From Devosia sp. 66-22 (GTDB taxonomy: Bacteria > Pseudomonadota > Alphaproteobacteria > Rhizobiales > Devosiaceae), in NCBI GenBank assembly GCA_001899065.1, contig MKUZ01000017.1:372001-436000 (forward strand): a stretch of DNA of 64,000 nt. The letters run 5' to 3'. Of the stretch, positions 36,757-47,196 are shown in pieces. The notes beneath the pieces were generated by a model, which was given only the letters and a program-made list of their open reading frames with translations, ran no database searches and was not told the DNA's origin. Within the stretch, counting starts at the first letter, position 1; the number at the start of each line of letters is the position of its first letter. A program made the translations under genes and the position numbers.

Positions 36757-37398
36757 GTGGCGGAGCTCACTCGCCGTGGCGTGATGATGGTGCTGGCCTC
36801 GCCCTCGGGCGCAGGCAAATCGTCCATCTCGCGCGCCATCTTCGAGCAGGACCCCAATATCTCGCTGTCGGTGTCGGTGACCACCCGGGCGCGCCGTACC
36901 GACGAGATCGACGGCAAGCACTACCACTTCATCGACGTCGCCGAGTTCCACCGCATGCGCGCCGCCGGCGAGCTGCTGGAGAGTGCCGAAGTGCATTCCA
37001 ATTTCTACGGCACGCCGCGCGCGCGCGTCGAAGAGAAACTGAGCCAGGGCCGCGATATCCTGTTCGACATCGACTACCAGGGCACGCTGCAACTGCTCGA
37101 AAAAGTGCGCGCCGACATGGTGACGATCTTCATCCTGCCGCCCTCCATCAAGGAGCTGCGCAAGCGGCTCGAGCGGCGCGCGCAGGACAGCAAGGGCACC
37201 ATCGAGAAGCGGCTCAAGAACGCCCGCATCGAGATGGATCATTTCGCCGAGTACGACTACGTGATCGTCAACCGCGATCTTGAGGAGTCCGTGCACAAGG
37301 TCCGCACGATTCTCGCGGCGGCCCGGCTGGAGCGCGAGCGCTACAAGGGTCTCGCCCCTTTCGTGCGGCGGCTGCAGAAGCAGATCGACACGCTCTAA
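36757..37398 (+). CDS. gmk: Guanylate kinase
   Basis: Phosphorylates GMP to GDP; 213 residues. P-loop SPSGAGKSS, SVTTRARR for GMP contact, and DIDYQG. Start GTG 36757, four bases after yicC. Links to guaB/guaA earlier in the window. Its end overlaps the convergent hypothetical gene by four bases. Confidence 0.97.
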   Translation: MAELTRRGVMMVLASPSGAGKSSISRAIFEQDPNISLSVSVTTRARRTDEIDGKHYHFIDVAEFHRMRAAGELLESAEVHSNFYGTPRARVEEKLSQGRDILFDIDYQGTLQLLEKVRADMVTIFILPPSIKELRKRLERRAQDSKGTIEKRLKNARIEMDHFAEYDYVIVNRDLEESVHKVRTILAAARLERERYKGLAPFVRRLQKQIDTL

Positions 37399-37739
37399 TA
37401 GCGCAGACGGCGCACAAATCCTGAATCGGTGTTCTGCTTGAGGCCGGGTGTCACCCCCGTGCGGACGCTGGACGACTTGTTCCCGCACGCGGCCACAGCC
37501 AGCGAGTACTTGGCCGTAGCCTGTGCCTGGCACAGTTGACGCAGCTCGATGTTGGGGTTCGTGTTGTGGCACATGGCGTAGTCGAGGCTGTACTGGATCG
37601 CGGCCCTGTTCGCGCAGTCCGCCACCGGATCGGGCGTGCCGTTGGGAGCGGCAAGCGCGGCCGAGGTGAGCACGATTGTGGCGAAGGCGGAAAGCGTGGT
37701 TCTGCGGCAGACACCCATCAAAGCCTCCATCGGCATTGG
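37395..37739 (-). CDS. Secreted cysteine-containing hypothetical protein
   Basis: A short protein with a Sec signal peptide (TLSAFATIVLTSAALA followed by AP) and a mature part of about 80 residues with four Cys (VADCANRA, DYAMCHNT, RQLCQAQ, VAACGNK), possibly two disulfides. No family is recognised. Start uncertain: ATG near 37739-37733 or a longer form from 37760. Real signal-peptide coding looks sound. Confidence 0.6.
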   Translation of the reverse strand, partial: PMPMEALMGVCRRTTLSAFATIVLTSAALAAPNGTPDPVADCANRAAIQYSLDYAMCHNTNPNIELRQLCQAQATAKYSLAVAACGNKSSSVRTGVTPGLKQNTDSGFVRRLRY

Positions 37740-37811
37740 GTCTCGAACGCCCTGGATCATGGGACCATGCCGATGAACGGTCGCTGAAGCGGTTCGACAG
37801 GGATTGCGGGC

Positions 37812-38648
37812 CTAGTCTCGCAGCGCCTTGGCCATCGCCAGAAACGCCTCGACGGGCAAGGTCTCGGCGCGCTCATCCCCTCTGAGGCCGGCGGCAGCGA
37901 GCAATTTGTCCACTGGAACGCTGGTCGATTTGAGGCTCTGGCGGACCATCTTGCGACGCTGGCCGAAGGCGGCGCGGGTGATGGCTTCGACGTCGCGCAC
38001 GCGGATGTCCGCGGCAACCGGCTTGGGGACGAGGTGGACGACTGCCGAGGTGACATTGGGCGGCGGCGTGAAGTTCTCGCGGCCGACATTGAAGGCGATG
38101 CGCGCCTCGGTGCGCCAGCCGCAGAGCACGCCGAGGCGGCCATACTGGTCGTCGCCGGGCTTCGCGACGATGCGCTCGGCGACCTCGCGCTGGAACATAA
38201 GGGTCAGCGACTGGAAGAAGGGAGGCCAGGGATCGGCCGTGAGCCAGCCGACCAGCAGTTCGGTGCCGATATTGTAGGGAAGGTTGGCGACGATGCGCGT
38301 CGGGCCGTCGGCGAGCGCGGCATAATCGGTGGTCATCGCGTCGCCCGAGATGATGTCGAGCCGGCCGGGATAGGCGGCCGCGATCTCGGCGAGGGCGGGC
38401 AGGGCGCGCTCGTCGCGCTCGATGGCGATGACCTTGCGCGCGCCCTCGGCCAGCAGCGCGCGGGTGAGGCCACCGGGGCCGGGACCGACCTCGATGACGG
38501 TGACGCCCGTGAGCGGGCCGGCGGTGCGCGCGATGCGCGCGGTGAGATTGAGGTCGAGCAGGAAGTTCTGGCCGAGCTGCTTTTTGGCACTGAGGCCATG
38601 CCGCGCAATGACCTCGCGCAGCGGCGGGAGAGAGTCGATCTGACTCAC
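37812..38648 (-). CDS. rsmA: 16S rRNA dimethyladenosine transferase
   Basis: Dimethylates A1518/A1519 of 16S rRNA; 278 residues. [12 protein letters not shown] and [14 protein letters not shown] are the RsmA SAM signatures, and NLPYNIGT is the catalytic NLPY motif. GTG 38648 overlaps the pdxA stop (GTGA), the typical pdxA-rsmA coupling; the longer upstream start gives no family sequence. Confidence 0.97.
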   Translation of the reverse strand: MSQIDSLPPLREVIARHGLSAKKQLGQNFLLDLNLTARIARTAGPLTGVTVIEVGPGPGGLTRALLAEGARKVIAIERDERALPALAEIAAAYPGRLDIISGDAMTTDYAALADGPTRIVANLPYNIGTELLVGWLTADPWPPFFQSLTLMFQREVAERIVAKPGDDQYGRLGVLCGWRTEARIAFNVGRENFTPPPNVTSAVVHLVPKPVAADIRVRDVEAITRAAFGQRRKMVRQSLKSTSVPVDKLLAAAGLRGDERAETLPVEAFLAMAKALRD

Positions 38649-39643
38649 GCCGTCAGCCGGTCCGCGAGCCGCATGGCCGACAGCATCGAGTTCCACGAGC
38701 CGTTGCCGGTTCCCGCGAGGTCGAACGCCGTTCCATGATCGGGCGAGGTGCGGACGATCGGCAGCCCCAGCGTGACGTTGACCGCGTCCTCGAAGGCCAC
38801 GGTCTTGATCGGGATCAGCGCCTGGTCGTGATACATCGAGATCACGGCGTCGTACCTCTCCCAGTTCGGCCGGTGGAAGGCCGTGTCGGCGGAGAAGGGG
38901 CCGTCGATGCGCATGCCGCTGTTCTGCAGGTCCAGAACGGCAGGCACGATGATGTCGTTTTCCTCGGTGCCGATCGCGCCGCTCTCGCCCGCATGCGGAT
39001 TGAGGCCGGTGACGGCGATGCGCGGCTCGTCGATGCCGAAGCGTGTCCTCAGGTCATGCTCGACGATCTGCGCCGTGTCGCGGATGAGCCGGCCGGTGAT
39101 GAGCCCCGGTACGTCGCGCAGCGGCACATGGATGGTGAGCGGCACGACGCGGAAGCCCTCATGGGCGAGCATCATGACGGCACGCGGCGCCGGTCCGCCA
39201 TTGCCGCACAGCGCCGCGAGAAACTCGGTGTGGCCGGGATAGCGGAAGCCCGCGGTATAGAGCGCGGCCTTGTGGATGGGCGCGGTGACGATGGCCCGGC
39301 ACTTGCCCGCGAGGGTCTCGGCGACGGCGCGGCTGATCGCTTCGATCACCACCTTGCCCGAGAGCGGGCTCGTGTCGCCCGGCTTGTCGGGGACGAGGCC
39401 ATCGATATGTGCGACGGGCAGGGCGACGGGGAACTCGGCGGCCGCCTGCGCGACGGTGGTCTGGGCGAAATTGATACTGAGCCCCAGCCGCCGGGCGCGC
39501 GCTGCGAGGAACGCCATGCTGCCGAACACGATGAAGGGCGGAAGCGCGAGTTCCGCCCGGTTCGCGTAGAGCTGGAGGATGAGATCGGGACCAATGCCCG
39601 CGGGCTCGCCCATGCTGACCGCAATAGGGGCGGGCTCGCTCAT
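38645..39643 (-). CDS. pdxA: 4-hydroxythreonine-4-phosphate dehydrogenase
   Basis: Pyridoxal phosphate synthesis step in the cytoplasm; 332 residues. [31 protein letters not shown] and [11 protein letters not shown] hold the metal/His residues of PdxA. Between surA and rsmA, the conserved surA-pdxA-rsmA order. Confidence 0.97.
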   Translation of the reverse strand: MSEPAPIAVSMGEPAGIGPDLILQLYANRAELALPPFIVFGSMAFLAARARRLGLSINFAQTTVAQAAAEFPVALPVAHIDGLVPDKPGDTSPLSGKVVIEAISRAVAETLAGKCRAIVTAPIHKAALYTAGFRYPGHTEFLAALCGNGGPAPRAVMMLAHEGFRVVPLTIHVPLRDVPGLITGRLIRDTAQIVEHDLRTRFGIDEPRIAVTGLNPHAGESGAIGTEENDIIVPAVLDLQNSGMRIDGPFSADTAFHRPNWERYDAVISMYHDQALIPIKTVAFEDAVNVTLGLPIVRTSPDHGTAFDLAGTGNGSWNSMLSAMRLADRLTA

Positions 39644-39644
39644 G

Positions 39645-40529
39645 CTATCCCTTGATGATCTGGGCTTTGGCCTTGAGCTCGGCCAGATACTTGTCCGCCT
39701 CGGCCTTCATGCCGGCCGAGCCGGTCTCCTGGCGGATATTGTTGGCGATGTAGGTGGTGTCCTGCGAGGTTTCCTTCGCGCACACCGCCAGCATCGACAC
39801 GCCGCCCTCGACCACGCGCGGCTTGGTGATGCCGCCCACATTGAGCTTGGCCAGCTCGTTGGCGAGCGCGTCGGGGAACTGCGTGGCGTGGCGTCGTCCG
39901 ATGTCGCGGACCGCGGCATCGGTGTAGGACAGCGAGAGCTCGACGGCGCTGTCGCAGCCCTTGAAGCTCTTGCGGTATTTGTTGGCCTGCCCGGTGCGGG
40001 CGCTGGCATTGCCGCCGATGAACAGCACTTCCTTGAGGATGTAGTCGAAGCTGTTGGCCGCGGTGAGTTCGGCCTTGGCCTTGGCGTCGATGTCGGCTTC
40101 CGAGACATTGACGCGGGCGCTGACCACCTGCTGCGTCACGCGCGACCAGGCAAGGCTCGCCTTGAGCCGGGCGCGCAGCGTCGACATCGGCACGCCATTG
40201 TCGGTGAGGATCTTGCTGAGGTTGCTGGCCGAGACCTTGATCTGGCGCGCCACGTCGAGCACCGCGTTGTCGATCTCGGCTTCCGACACGGTGTAGCCCA
40301 GCCGTTCGGCTTCCTGGATCTGCAGCACTTCGTTGATCAGCTCGTTGAGCGCCGCCGTACGGTTGCCCTTGCCCTCGATCTTGTGGAGGGCGAGCCGCTG
40401 CGCCAGCTGCACATCGGTGACCGGCGTGCCGTTGACCGTGACAACGGCGCTGGCCGCCTGCGCCGGCAGGGAAGCGGTGAGGAGGGTAAAGCCCAGCAGC
40501 ATGGCGCTCAGAAAGCGAAGCATCGTCAT
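39645..40529 (-). CDS. surA: SurA-type periplasmic chaperone/peptidyl-prolyl isomerase
   Basis: A 294-residue periplasmic chaperone for outer-membrane proteins. A signal peptide (LLGFTLLTASLPAQAA) precedes VVTVNGTPVTDVQLAQR, the SurA N-terminal fold, and a C-terminal PPIase-like part with weak parvulin features. Directly downstream of lptD and next to pdxA, which supports the assignment. The PPIase may be degenerate, since I see no clear parvulin active site. Confidence 0.85.
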   Translation of the reverse strand: MTMLRFLSAMLLGFTLLTASLPAQAASAVVTVNGTPVTDVQLAQRLALHKIEGKGNRTAALNELINEVLQIQEAERLGYTVSEAEIDNAVLDVARQIKVSASNLSKILTDNGVPMSTLRARLKASLAWSRVTQQVVSARVNVSEADIDAKAKAELTAANSFDYILKEVLFIGGNASARTGQANKYRKSFKGCDSAVELSLSYTDAAVRDIGRRHATQFPDALANELAKLNVGGITKPRVVEGGVSMLAVCAKETSQDTTYIANNIRQETGSAGMKAEADKYLAELKAKAQIIKG

Positions 40530-40593
40530 GGTCCGTCTATATCGTTGGAAGCCCGTGGCTTTGTCCCTGAGAATTGCGGCTGAAATCGGTGCG

Positions 40594-42906
40594 TCAGAAG
40601 GCCATCGCGCCGTCGGGGCCCTTGATGTTCAGGCTCACGCCGAAGCCCCAGGTGGTCGGTTTGAAGTAGAGGCTGCCGCCGAGGCCGAGATAGCCGTCGT
40701 CGTAGCGCAGGCTGGTGTCGGTGCGGACCCACGAATTGGTGCGGATGTCCCAGATCACGCTGCCGGCGAGGGTGTAGTAATCGGCGATCTTGACGCTGCC
40801 GCGCCCGGTGATTTCGTGCGCATCGAGATCGGTCCCGAGCGCCGGAGTGGCGGCGATGTAGGTGTAGTCGGCGCCCAGCGTGAACCAGCCGCCCCAGGGC
40901 GCATAGTCGGTGCTGATGCGGGCGCGCGTCACGTCCCAGACGGACGGGTCGACCTGCACCTTGGCGCCGCCCGACAGGCCCCACGAGGTGCCGTAGCGTG
41001 CACTGCCCACGAGGAACGACGACGCCGTGCCGAGGCCTGTGCTCGTTCCCACCTGCACCTGGTCGCTCACGCCATAGGCGTTGACGCCGGCGAGTTGGAA
41101 CGACTGGCCGGCGACCAGGTCGAGCCAGCTTCCATCGGCGAACGTGCCCAGATAGTGCGCGCCGATATTGGCCCGCGCGCCAGTCTCCTGCCGGTCGATG
41201 CCGGAGAAGCGGTTGTAGGAGAACAGGTTCGACGTGTCGAAGATCAGGCTCTGCGCATCGTCATTGGTGATGCCCACTTTGGAGACGCCCGAGCCGCGAT
41301 AGACCACCTGGGCGATCGGCTCGATCAGATGCGTGCTGGCCCCCCAATTGGCCATCAGCGGCCAGCGCAGGTCGAGCGCCGCGATGGGCGTCGCCGAGAA
41401 CAGCGTCGCGTCGGGCTGGTTGGGGTAGGGCGCCGGGAGCGGCGCCGCATTGCGGTTGTAGGTCGCCGCGTCGAGGCGGAGGCCGAGATAGGGCGTGACG
41501 GTCAGGCCGCCCGGAACGATGATCTGGTTTTCCCAGGCGCCCTCAAGCATCCCGTGGAGCTTGGTGCCCTCGTAGCCCCAGACATAGGGAACGGCGCCGG
41601 CGCCATAGACGCCGACCTGGTCGAGGCCGCGATGCACGCCCAGCAGCTCGCCGCTGAGGTTGATGCGGCCCCAGCCCTCGGGCAGGTCGGCCACGTGCTG
41701 GCCCTGGATGCGGGGCAGGTTCATGCCCTGGCGGTTGTCGTCGTCGCCTGAATAATTGCCGATGCGGTTGAAGCGCTGGACGCGGGCGTCGAAAAAGGTC
41801 GGCTGCGTCAGATAGGTCGCGTAGACCTCGTTGGTCCAGCTCTTCGCATCGGTCAGCTCGTAATCGCTCAGATAGGCGTTGTCGGTGAAGGCCGCGTACG
41901 ACCAGCCGACTGTCCAGTCCTGGTAGGGCTTGAACTTGCCCGAGGTCTGGATGGCGCCGCGCCAGTCGCGATCGCCCGGCAGGCCGGCGAAGGCGGATTT
42001 GTCGAGCTGGTAGATGCCCGATGCCTTGACGTCGAGCGCGCCATTGAGCTGCGGGATGCGCCAGGTCAGCTCGCCATGCATGAGAAAGCCCTGGCGGCTC
42101 ATCAGCGTGGGGCTGAGGAGCAGGTCGATGTCCTTGTGGACCGGCACGAAATAGGGGACCGTGAGCTCGGCGCCGCGGGTCTCGGAATAGTCCACCGACG
42201 GCATGCGCAGACCCTGCGCGCGCGGCTGCGTGGGATCGGGCACCCAGAACCAGGGGAGCCAGGCGACGGGGATGCCGAGGAACTCGATCGACGGCCCTTC
42301 CAGCGTCACCGACGCCTTCTCGCGGTCGTAGATCATCCGTGCCGACTTCACCTTCCAGCCGATCTTGCGGCCCTTGCTGTCGATGCACAGGCCGCAGGGC
42401 GAGTAGGAGGCTTCGGTGAGGATCGTCGCGAGCGCGTTCTGGTATTCGACGCTGCGCGCCGTGACGATGGCGCCGGCAGATGTCGTGATGGTGAGGGAAT
42501 CGACGAAGGCTTCCTTCATCGCGCCGGTGACCTCGACGCGGTCCATCTCGAACAGATTTCCGCTCGAATCCTTAACGGCGACCGAGCCGACGGCGAAAAG
42601 CTGGGCGGTCTTCTGGTTGAACTCGAGGCGGTCAGCCCGGATCGTGAAGCCCTGGTAGGACAGCAGCACGTCGCCGCTGGCGGTGATCACGCCGGTATTG
42701 GCGTCGAACGCCAGCATGTCGGCCTCGACCGCCGCGGCACCCTCGCCGGGGCGGATCTGCATGTCGAAGAAGCCGGGCGGCAGCAGCGCCGCGCTCGCCG
42801 GGCCGGCGGCCAGGGCGAGCAGTACGGCAAGGCCGAATCCGGCAGCAACGCGGACCAGGGCAGGGCGCGGCAGTATGTCGGCAAAGAGTCGTGGGCGGGA
42901 TGTCAT
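40594..42906 (-). CDS. lptD: LPS-assembly outer-membrane protein LptD
   Basis: Inserts LPS in the outer leaflet; about 770 residues. Signal peptide, an OstA-type N-terminal domain (FDANTGVITASGDVLLSY) then a long beta-barrel ending in F. An N-terminal CGLC pair may be part of the disulfides. ATG 42906 overlaps the lptG stop; GTG 42909 is possible. Confidence 0.95.
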   Translation of the reverse strand: MTSRPRLFADILPRPALVRVAAGFGLAVLLALAAGPASAALLPPGFFDMQIRPGEGAAAVEADMLAFDANTGVITASGDVLLSYQGFTIRADRLEFNQKTAQLFAVGSVAVKDSSGNLFEMDRVEVTGAMKEAFVDSLTITTSAGAIVTARSVEYQNALATILTEASYSPCGLCIDSKGRKIGWKVKSARMIYDREKASVTLEGPSIEFLGIPVAWLPWFWVPDPTQPRAQGLRMPSVDYSETRGAELTVPYFVPVHKDIDLLLSPTLMSRQGFLMHGELTWRIPQLNGALDVKASGIYQLDKSAFAGLPGDRDWRGAIQTSGKFKPYQDWTVGWSYAAFTDNAYLSDYELTDAKSWTNEVYATYLTQPTFFDARVQRFNRIGNYSGDDDNRQGMNLPRIQGQHVADLPEGWGRINLSGELLGVHRGLDQVGVYGAGAVPYVWGYEGTKLHGMLEGAWENQIIVPGGLTVTPYLGLRLDAATYNRNAAPLPAPYPNQPDATLFSATPIAALDLRWPLMANWGASTHLIEPIAQVVYRGSGVSKVGITNDDAQSLIFDTSNLFSYNRFSGIDRQETGARANIGAHYLGTFADGSWLDLVAGQSFQLAGVNAYGVSDQVQVGTSTGLGTASSFLVGSARYGTSWGLSGGAKVQVDPSVWDVTRARISTDYAPWGGWFTLGADYTYIAATPALGTDLDAHEITGRGSVKIADYYTLAGSVIWDIRTNSWVRTDTSLRYDDGYLGLGGSLYFKPTTWGFGVSLNIKGPDGAMAF

Positions 42907-43961
42907 CACGCTCGCCCGTCTTCCTTGTACAGCAGCACTGTCAAACCAATAACAATCGCCACAAAAGCCGGCCCTGCGGCGGCAAATGCGGGGTCCAATA
43001 CGCCAGCGTACCCGGAACGGTTCGCCAGTTCAGTCACGACATAAACCACAAATCCAAGAACGACGCCATAAAGGACGGCGCCACCATACTTATTTGTCCT
43101 TCGATAACCCGACGTAAAAGCAAATCCGATGAGCACGGAGCCGGTCAGCAGGACCGGGAGAGCCAAGAGCCTGAGAAGGCTGGTGATTGCCGATGAACGG
43201 AGGGCCGGATCGGCCACATTCTGAGAGACCACGTTAACCAATTCACCAAAAGTGAGGTCGCGTGCCGAGGTCAGGCGCACGCGCATATCGGCGGCGGTTG
43301 TTGCGGTCGGGACACGCACATTGGCGAGGCTTTCGGGCGCCGAGTCGGCGCGGTAGCGCACGGCATTGGTGAGTTCCCATGCGCCGGCGGAGAGCCGGGC
43401 CTGTTCGGCCTCGATGCGCGTCCGAGCCGCCGGATCGGTGAAGAACAGCGAGACCCGGTCGAGCGTCGTGCCGTTGGTCCGGGCCCGCTCGGCCTGGAGG
43501 ATGTAGGGCCCGTCGGCGCCGCGCTGCTCGAGCCAGATGGCGTCGCCGCTGGTGCGGGCGGCCGACACCGGCAGGATGCGGCTGACATTGAGGGTGAGCG
43601 GAGCGATGACGAAGGCCGCGACGCAGCCGAGGATGACGGCCCCGATGAGCGGCATGCGAAGCACGCGCCAGATCGATACGCCGGTAGCCCTGATGACGGT
43701 CAGCTCGCGCCGCACCTGCAGGTCGAGGACGCCGATGATGGTGCCCACCAGCACCGTCACGGCCAGCGTGCCGATCGATGTCCGCGCCGCGCCGTTGACG
43801 ATGGCGGCCAGCGCAAGGAGCGGGCCGCCGATCTTGTTGAGGGTCTCGAACCGCCACGTATCGAGCGATTCCACGAGGCAGAGCAGGCCGAAGAACACCA
43901 GCACGACAAGGCCGATGCGGGCGCCGAGGCGGCGGAGGATGATCCAGTCGATGCGGGTCAT
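42906..43961 (-). CDS. lptG: LPS export permease LptG
   Basis: One of two inner-membrane permeases that pull LPS with LptB; 351 residues. Six helices in two groups of three around a periplasmic beta-jellyroll. Begins RIDWIILRRLGARIGLVV. Overlaps lptF and lptD by four and one to four bases, so the three are a tightly coupled operon. Confidence 0.95.
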   Translation of the reverse strand: MTRIDWIILRRLGARIGLVVLVFFGLLCLVESLDTWRFETLNKIGGPLLALAAIVNGAARTSIGTLAVTVLVGTIIGVLDLQVRRELTVIRATGVSIWRVLRMPLIGAVILGCVAAFVIAPLTLNVSRILPVSAARTSGDAIWLEQRGADGPYILQAERARTNGTTLDRVSLFFTDPAARTRIEAEQARLSAGAWELTNAVRYRADSAPESLANVRVPTATTAADMRVRLTSARDLTFGELVNVVSQNVADPALRSSAITSLLRLLALPVLLTGSVLIGFAFTSGYRRTNKYGGAVLYGVVLGFVVYVVTELANRSGYAGVLDPAFAAAGPAFVAIVIGLTVLLYKEDGRA

Positions 43962-45046
43962 GCCGGCTGCCTCCCGATGCGCAGCGGCACGAAGAGCCGG
44001 AAACGGATCGCGAGGATGGCAAGCGCGAGGGCGATGAGCAGCGCCGGGCCGGCGGCGGCGTCGAACGGCGCCGGGATCGGCGCGTAGGAGGTCACGCCGC
44101 GTTCGAGGAAGGCGGCGCCGAGCGCCACCAACTCGATGGGGGCATTGACCCGCCGGCGGTTGCCGGTGGGGAACATGGCCAGCGCGCCGATGAACAGGCA
44201 GAGCGCGAACACCCGCACGCCCTCGACCGTGCGGCGGACGAGGGCGCGCGTTTCGGCCCGGTCGAGCCCGGCGCCCGACAGCGCCTTGCCCACGATGTCG
44301 ATGCTCGATGTGCGCGCCAGGGGATCGGTGGCTTCCGCCTCGCCGGTCAGCTCGTCGAGCGCCAGGTCGTAGCGGGCGAAGGAGACCTCGGACAGCCGCT
44401 TGGTGTCGCTGAACTGCTGCAGCGCGCCGTCACTCAGACGGAGGATGAAGCCCTGGTCGTCGCGGGTGATGAGGGCGGATTTGGCAAAATAGGTGCGGCG
44501 CGACTGCGGGTTGCGCCTGTCGTCGGCGAAGAAGTCGGTGATCTGGCCCTGGGAGTCGCGCGAGCCGATGATCATCGACACGCCGCCCACGATTTCGGTG
44601 AAGCGGTGCGGGATCATGCTGCGCGACACGAGGTCGGCGGCGATGCTCTCGGACCAGTCGTCCGTGGTGCGTACGCTCGCCGGGTCGACGATATGCGCGA
44701 GGAACAGCACCGCCACCGTGCCGCCGAGCGCGTAAACGACGACCGAGCGCACCAGCGCGGGGACCAGCGCGCTGACATGGATGATCTGAAGCTCGGAGCG
44801 GTCCTGCAGGCCGCGCTGGGCGCGACCGAGCCCGATGGCGAGGCAGACATAGAGGAAGACGATGCCGAGCGACGGCATGCCGAGCGCGGCCTGCCCCAGG
44901 AGCGTCAGCACGCTCTGGCCGCGAGTCGAAACCAGGTCGAACAGGCGAAGGCACTGAATCAGGAACAGCAGGAAGGCCGCGACGGCAAACAGGGCCATCG
45001 CCTCGACGGAGAAAAGCCTGAGGAGATAGCGACTTAGGCGAGCCAT
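43958..45046 (-). CDS. lptF: LPS export permease LptF
   Basis: Partner permease of LptG; 362 residues. Begins RLSRYLLRLFSVEAMALFAV, with the LptF ending helices. Start ATG 45046 chosen as the family start; an upstream start would add non-family residues. Divergent from pepA. Confidence 0.93.
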   Translation of the reverse strand: MARLSRYLLRLFSVEAMALFAVAAFLLFLIQCLRLFDLVSTRGQSVLTLLGQAALGMPSLGIVFLYVCLAIGLGRAQRGLQDRSELQIIHVSALVPALVRSVVVYALGGTVAVLFLAHIVDPASVRTTDDWSESIAADLVSRSMIPHRFTEIVGGVSMIIGSRDSQGQITDFFADDRRNPQSRRTYFAKSALITRDDQGFILRLSDGALQQFSDTKRLSEVSFARYDLALDELTGEAEATDPLARTSSIDIVGKALSGAGLDRAETRALVRRTVEGVRVFALCLFIGALAMFPTGNRRRVNAPIELVALGAAFLERGVTSYAPIPAPFDAAAGPALLIALALAILAIRFRLFVPLRIGRQPA

Positions 45047-45185
45047 TGGCCGCCCCGCTTGAACTTGCTTATGCGCGCACCCTGTCGGTTCGTCCCCCGA
45101 CCCGGGACTCTGCGGAGGTTCGGCGGCGATGGCAAGGCGGGGCTGTGGGATTGACGCAATCGGCCAAGACCTGTTGCTTGGCTGC

Positions 45186-46688
45186 ATGCTCCAGAATCTC
45201 GTGATCAAAACCGCCCCGCTGCCGCTCGGCCAGGCCGGGCTCGTCGTCCTCTATGCCAGCGACGGCCAGCCGCCCGCCGCCGCCGCCGCCCAGATCTGGG
45301 CGCGCACCGGGCTCGATTTCGAGCGCATCGCCGCCAGCATCGGCTTCAAGGGCAAGCCGGGCCAGGCGATCGACATCGCCGGGCCGAACGGACTCGACGC
45401 CAAGCGGCTGCTGGTGCTGGGCGCCGGCAAGGCCGATCCGGACAAGCCGCTGTCGGGTGCAGCCTGGGCCGACCGCGGCGGCTCGCTCGCCGCAAAGACC
45501 CTGGGGCTTGCCGGCGGCTCGGTCAGCGTCGTGCTCGATGGCACCGAAGCAACGCCGGCAGCCGTGGCGGAGCTGGCCGCGGGCCTGAGGCTCCGGCACT
45601 ACAAATTCGACAAGTACAAGAGCCGCAAGAAGGACGACGACACGGTCGAGGAAATAACCGTGACGCTGCACGTCGCCGATCCGGCCGCGGCGGATGCGGC
45701 GATTGCCGCGCGCCAGCCGGCGGTCGAGGGACAGATCCTCGCGCGCGACCTCATCAACGAGCCGCCCAACGTGCTGGGGACGGTCGAGTTCGCTGACCGG
45801 GCCGCGGCGCTGTCCGGCCTCGGCGTCGAGGTCGAGGTACTGGGCCAGGGCGAGCTCGAAGCGCTCGGCATGTATTCGATGCTGTCGGTCTCGCAGGGAT
45901 CGGCGCGGCCGCCGCGGCTTGTCGTCATGCGCTGGAACGGCGGCGACCCGGGAACGGCGCCGGTCGCCTTCGTGGGCAAGGGCGTGGTGTTCGACTCGGG
46001 CGGCATCTCGATCAAGCCGGCTGCCGGCATGGAGGAGATGAAGGGCGACATGGGCGGCGCGGCCGCCGTCACCGGCCTCATGCATGCGCTGGCGAGCCGC
46101 AAGGCGAAGGCCAATGTCGTGGGGATCATCGGCATCGTCGAGAACATGCCCAGCGGCACCTCGATGCGCCCCGGCGATATCGTTCGCGCCGCGTCGGGCG
46201 TGACCATCGAGATCGTCAACACCGACGCCGAGGGCAGGCTCGTCCTCGCCGACGCGCTCTGGTACGCGCAGGAAAAGCACAAGCCGCGGGCGATCGTCGA
46301 CCTCGCGACGCTCACCGGGGCGATCGGCGTGGCGCTGGGCAGCGACCATGCCGGGCTGTTCTCGAACTCGGATGAACTGGCGACCAAGCTCGTCGCGGCC
46401 GGCCTCGAGACCGGTGAGAAGCTCTGGCGGCTGCCCATGGGCCCCGCCTATGACAAGCTGATCGAAAGCCGCTTCGCCGACATCAAGAACTCGGCCGGAC
46501 GCCCGGCCGGATCGATCACCGCGGCGCAGTTCCTCGCGCGCTTCGTCACCGAGGGCACGGCGTGGGCGCACCTCGACATCGCCGGCGTCGCGCTCAACTC
46601 GCCGGCGAGCGAAACCAATGCCGGCTGGGCCTCGGGCTTCGGCGTGGCGCTGCTCGACCGCTTCGTGCGCGACGGCTACGAGACGTGA
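45186..46688 (+). CDS. pepA: Leucyl aminopeptidase
   Basis: Manganese/zinc aminopeptidase of the M17 family; 500 residues. Metal and catalytic motifs GKGVVFDSGGISIKP, NTDAEGRLVLADAL and MKGDMGGAAAV are present. ATG 45186 gives the usual N-terminus. The stop overlaps holC by three bases (GTGA). PepA also binds DNA in E. coli; no sign either way here. Confidence 0.97.
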   Translation: MLQNLVIKTAPLPLGQAGLVVLYASDGQPPAAAAAQIWARTGLDFERIAASIGFKGKPGQAIDIAGPNGLDAKRLLVLGAGKADPDKPLSGAAWADRGGSLAAKTLGLAGGSVSVVLDGTEATPAAVAELAAGLRLRHYKFDKYKSRKKDDDTVEEITVTLHVADPAAADAAIAARQPAVEGQILARDLINEPPNVLGTVEFADRAAALSGLGVEVEVLGQGELEALGMYSMLSVSQGSARPPRLVVMRWNGGDPGTAPVAFVGKGVVFDSGGISIKPAAGMEEMKGDMGGAAAVTGLMHALASRKAKANVVGIIGIVENMPSGTSMRPGDIVRAASGVTIEIVNTDAEGRLVLADALWYAQEKHKPRAIVDLATLTGAIGVALGSDHAGLFSNSDELATKLVAAGLETGEKLWRLPMGPAYDKLIESRFADIKNSAGRPAGSITAAQFLARFVTEGTAWAHLDIAGVALNSPASETNAGWASGFGVALLDRFVRDGYET

Positions 46689-47137
46689 CTGAAGTCCTGT
46701 TCTATCACCTCGAATCCCAGCCGCTCGAGCGCGTGCTTCCGACGCTGCTCGAGAAGTCGCTCGAACGCGGCTGGCGGGCGGTGGTGGAGACATCGAGCCG
46801 CGAGCGGGCGAGTGCGCTTGACGCACTGCTGTGGACCTATCGCGACGACAGCTTCCTGCCGCACGCCATTGCCGGAGAAGAAACCGATCCGGACCAGCCG
46901 GTGCTGATCACGATGGACGACGGCAACGCCAACGCCGCCCATGTCCGCTTCTTCGTCGACCGCGCGGTGCCGCGCTTGGGCGAGGGCTATGAGCGGATCG
47001 TCTTTCTGTTCTCGGGCCACGATCCCGATGCCGTGACCGAGGCGAGGGCCGCGTGGAAGGGGCTGCTGCCGGGCAATGCGCTGACCTACTGGCAGCAAGA
47101 CGAGGGTGGCCGCTGGGTCAAGAAGGCCACGGGGTAG
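46685..47137 (+). CDS. holC: DNA polymerase III chi subunit
   Basis: Links the clamp loader to SSB; 150 residues. EVLFYHLESQPLERVLPTLL and GWRAVVETSSRERASALD are HolC-like, ending LTYWQQDEGGRWVKKA. GTG 46685 overlaps the pepA stop, the conserved pepA-holC pair. Confidence 0.93.
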   Translation: MTEVLFYHLESQPLERVLPTLLEKSLERGWRAVVETSSRERASALDALLWTYRDDSFLPHAIAGEETDPDQPVLITMDDGNANAAHVRFFVDRAVPRLGEGYERIVFLFSGHDPDAVTEARAAWKGLLPGNALTYWQQDEGGRWVKKATG

Positions 47138-47196
47138 CTCCCGGTGGACTTTCGCCCCGGCTGGGCTAGGGTGCGCCGGTTCGGGGGGACACAATC

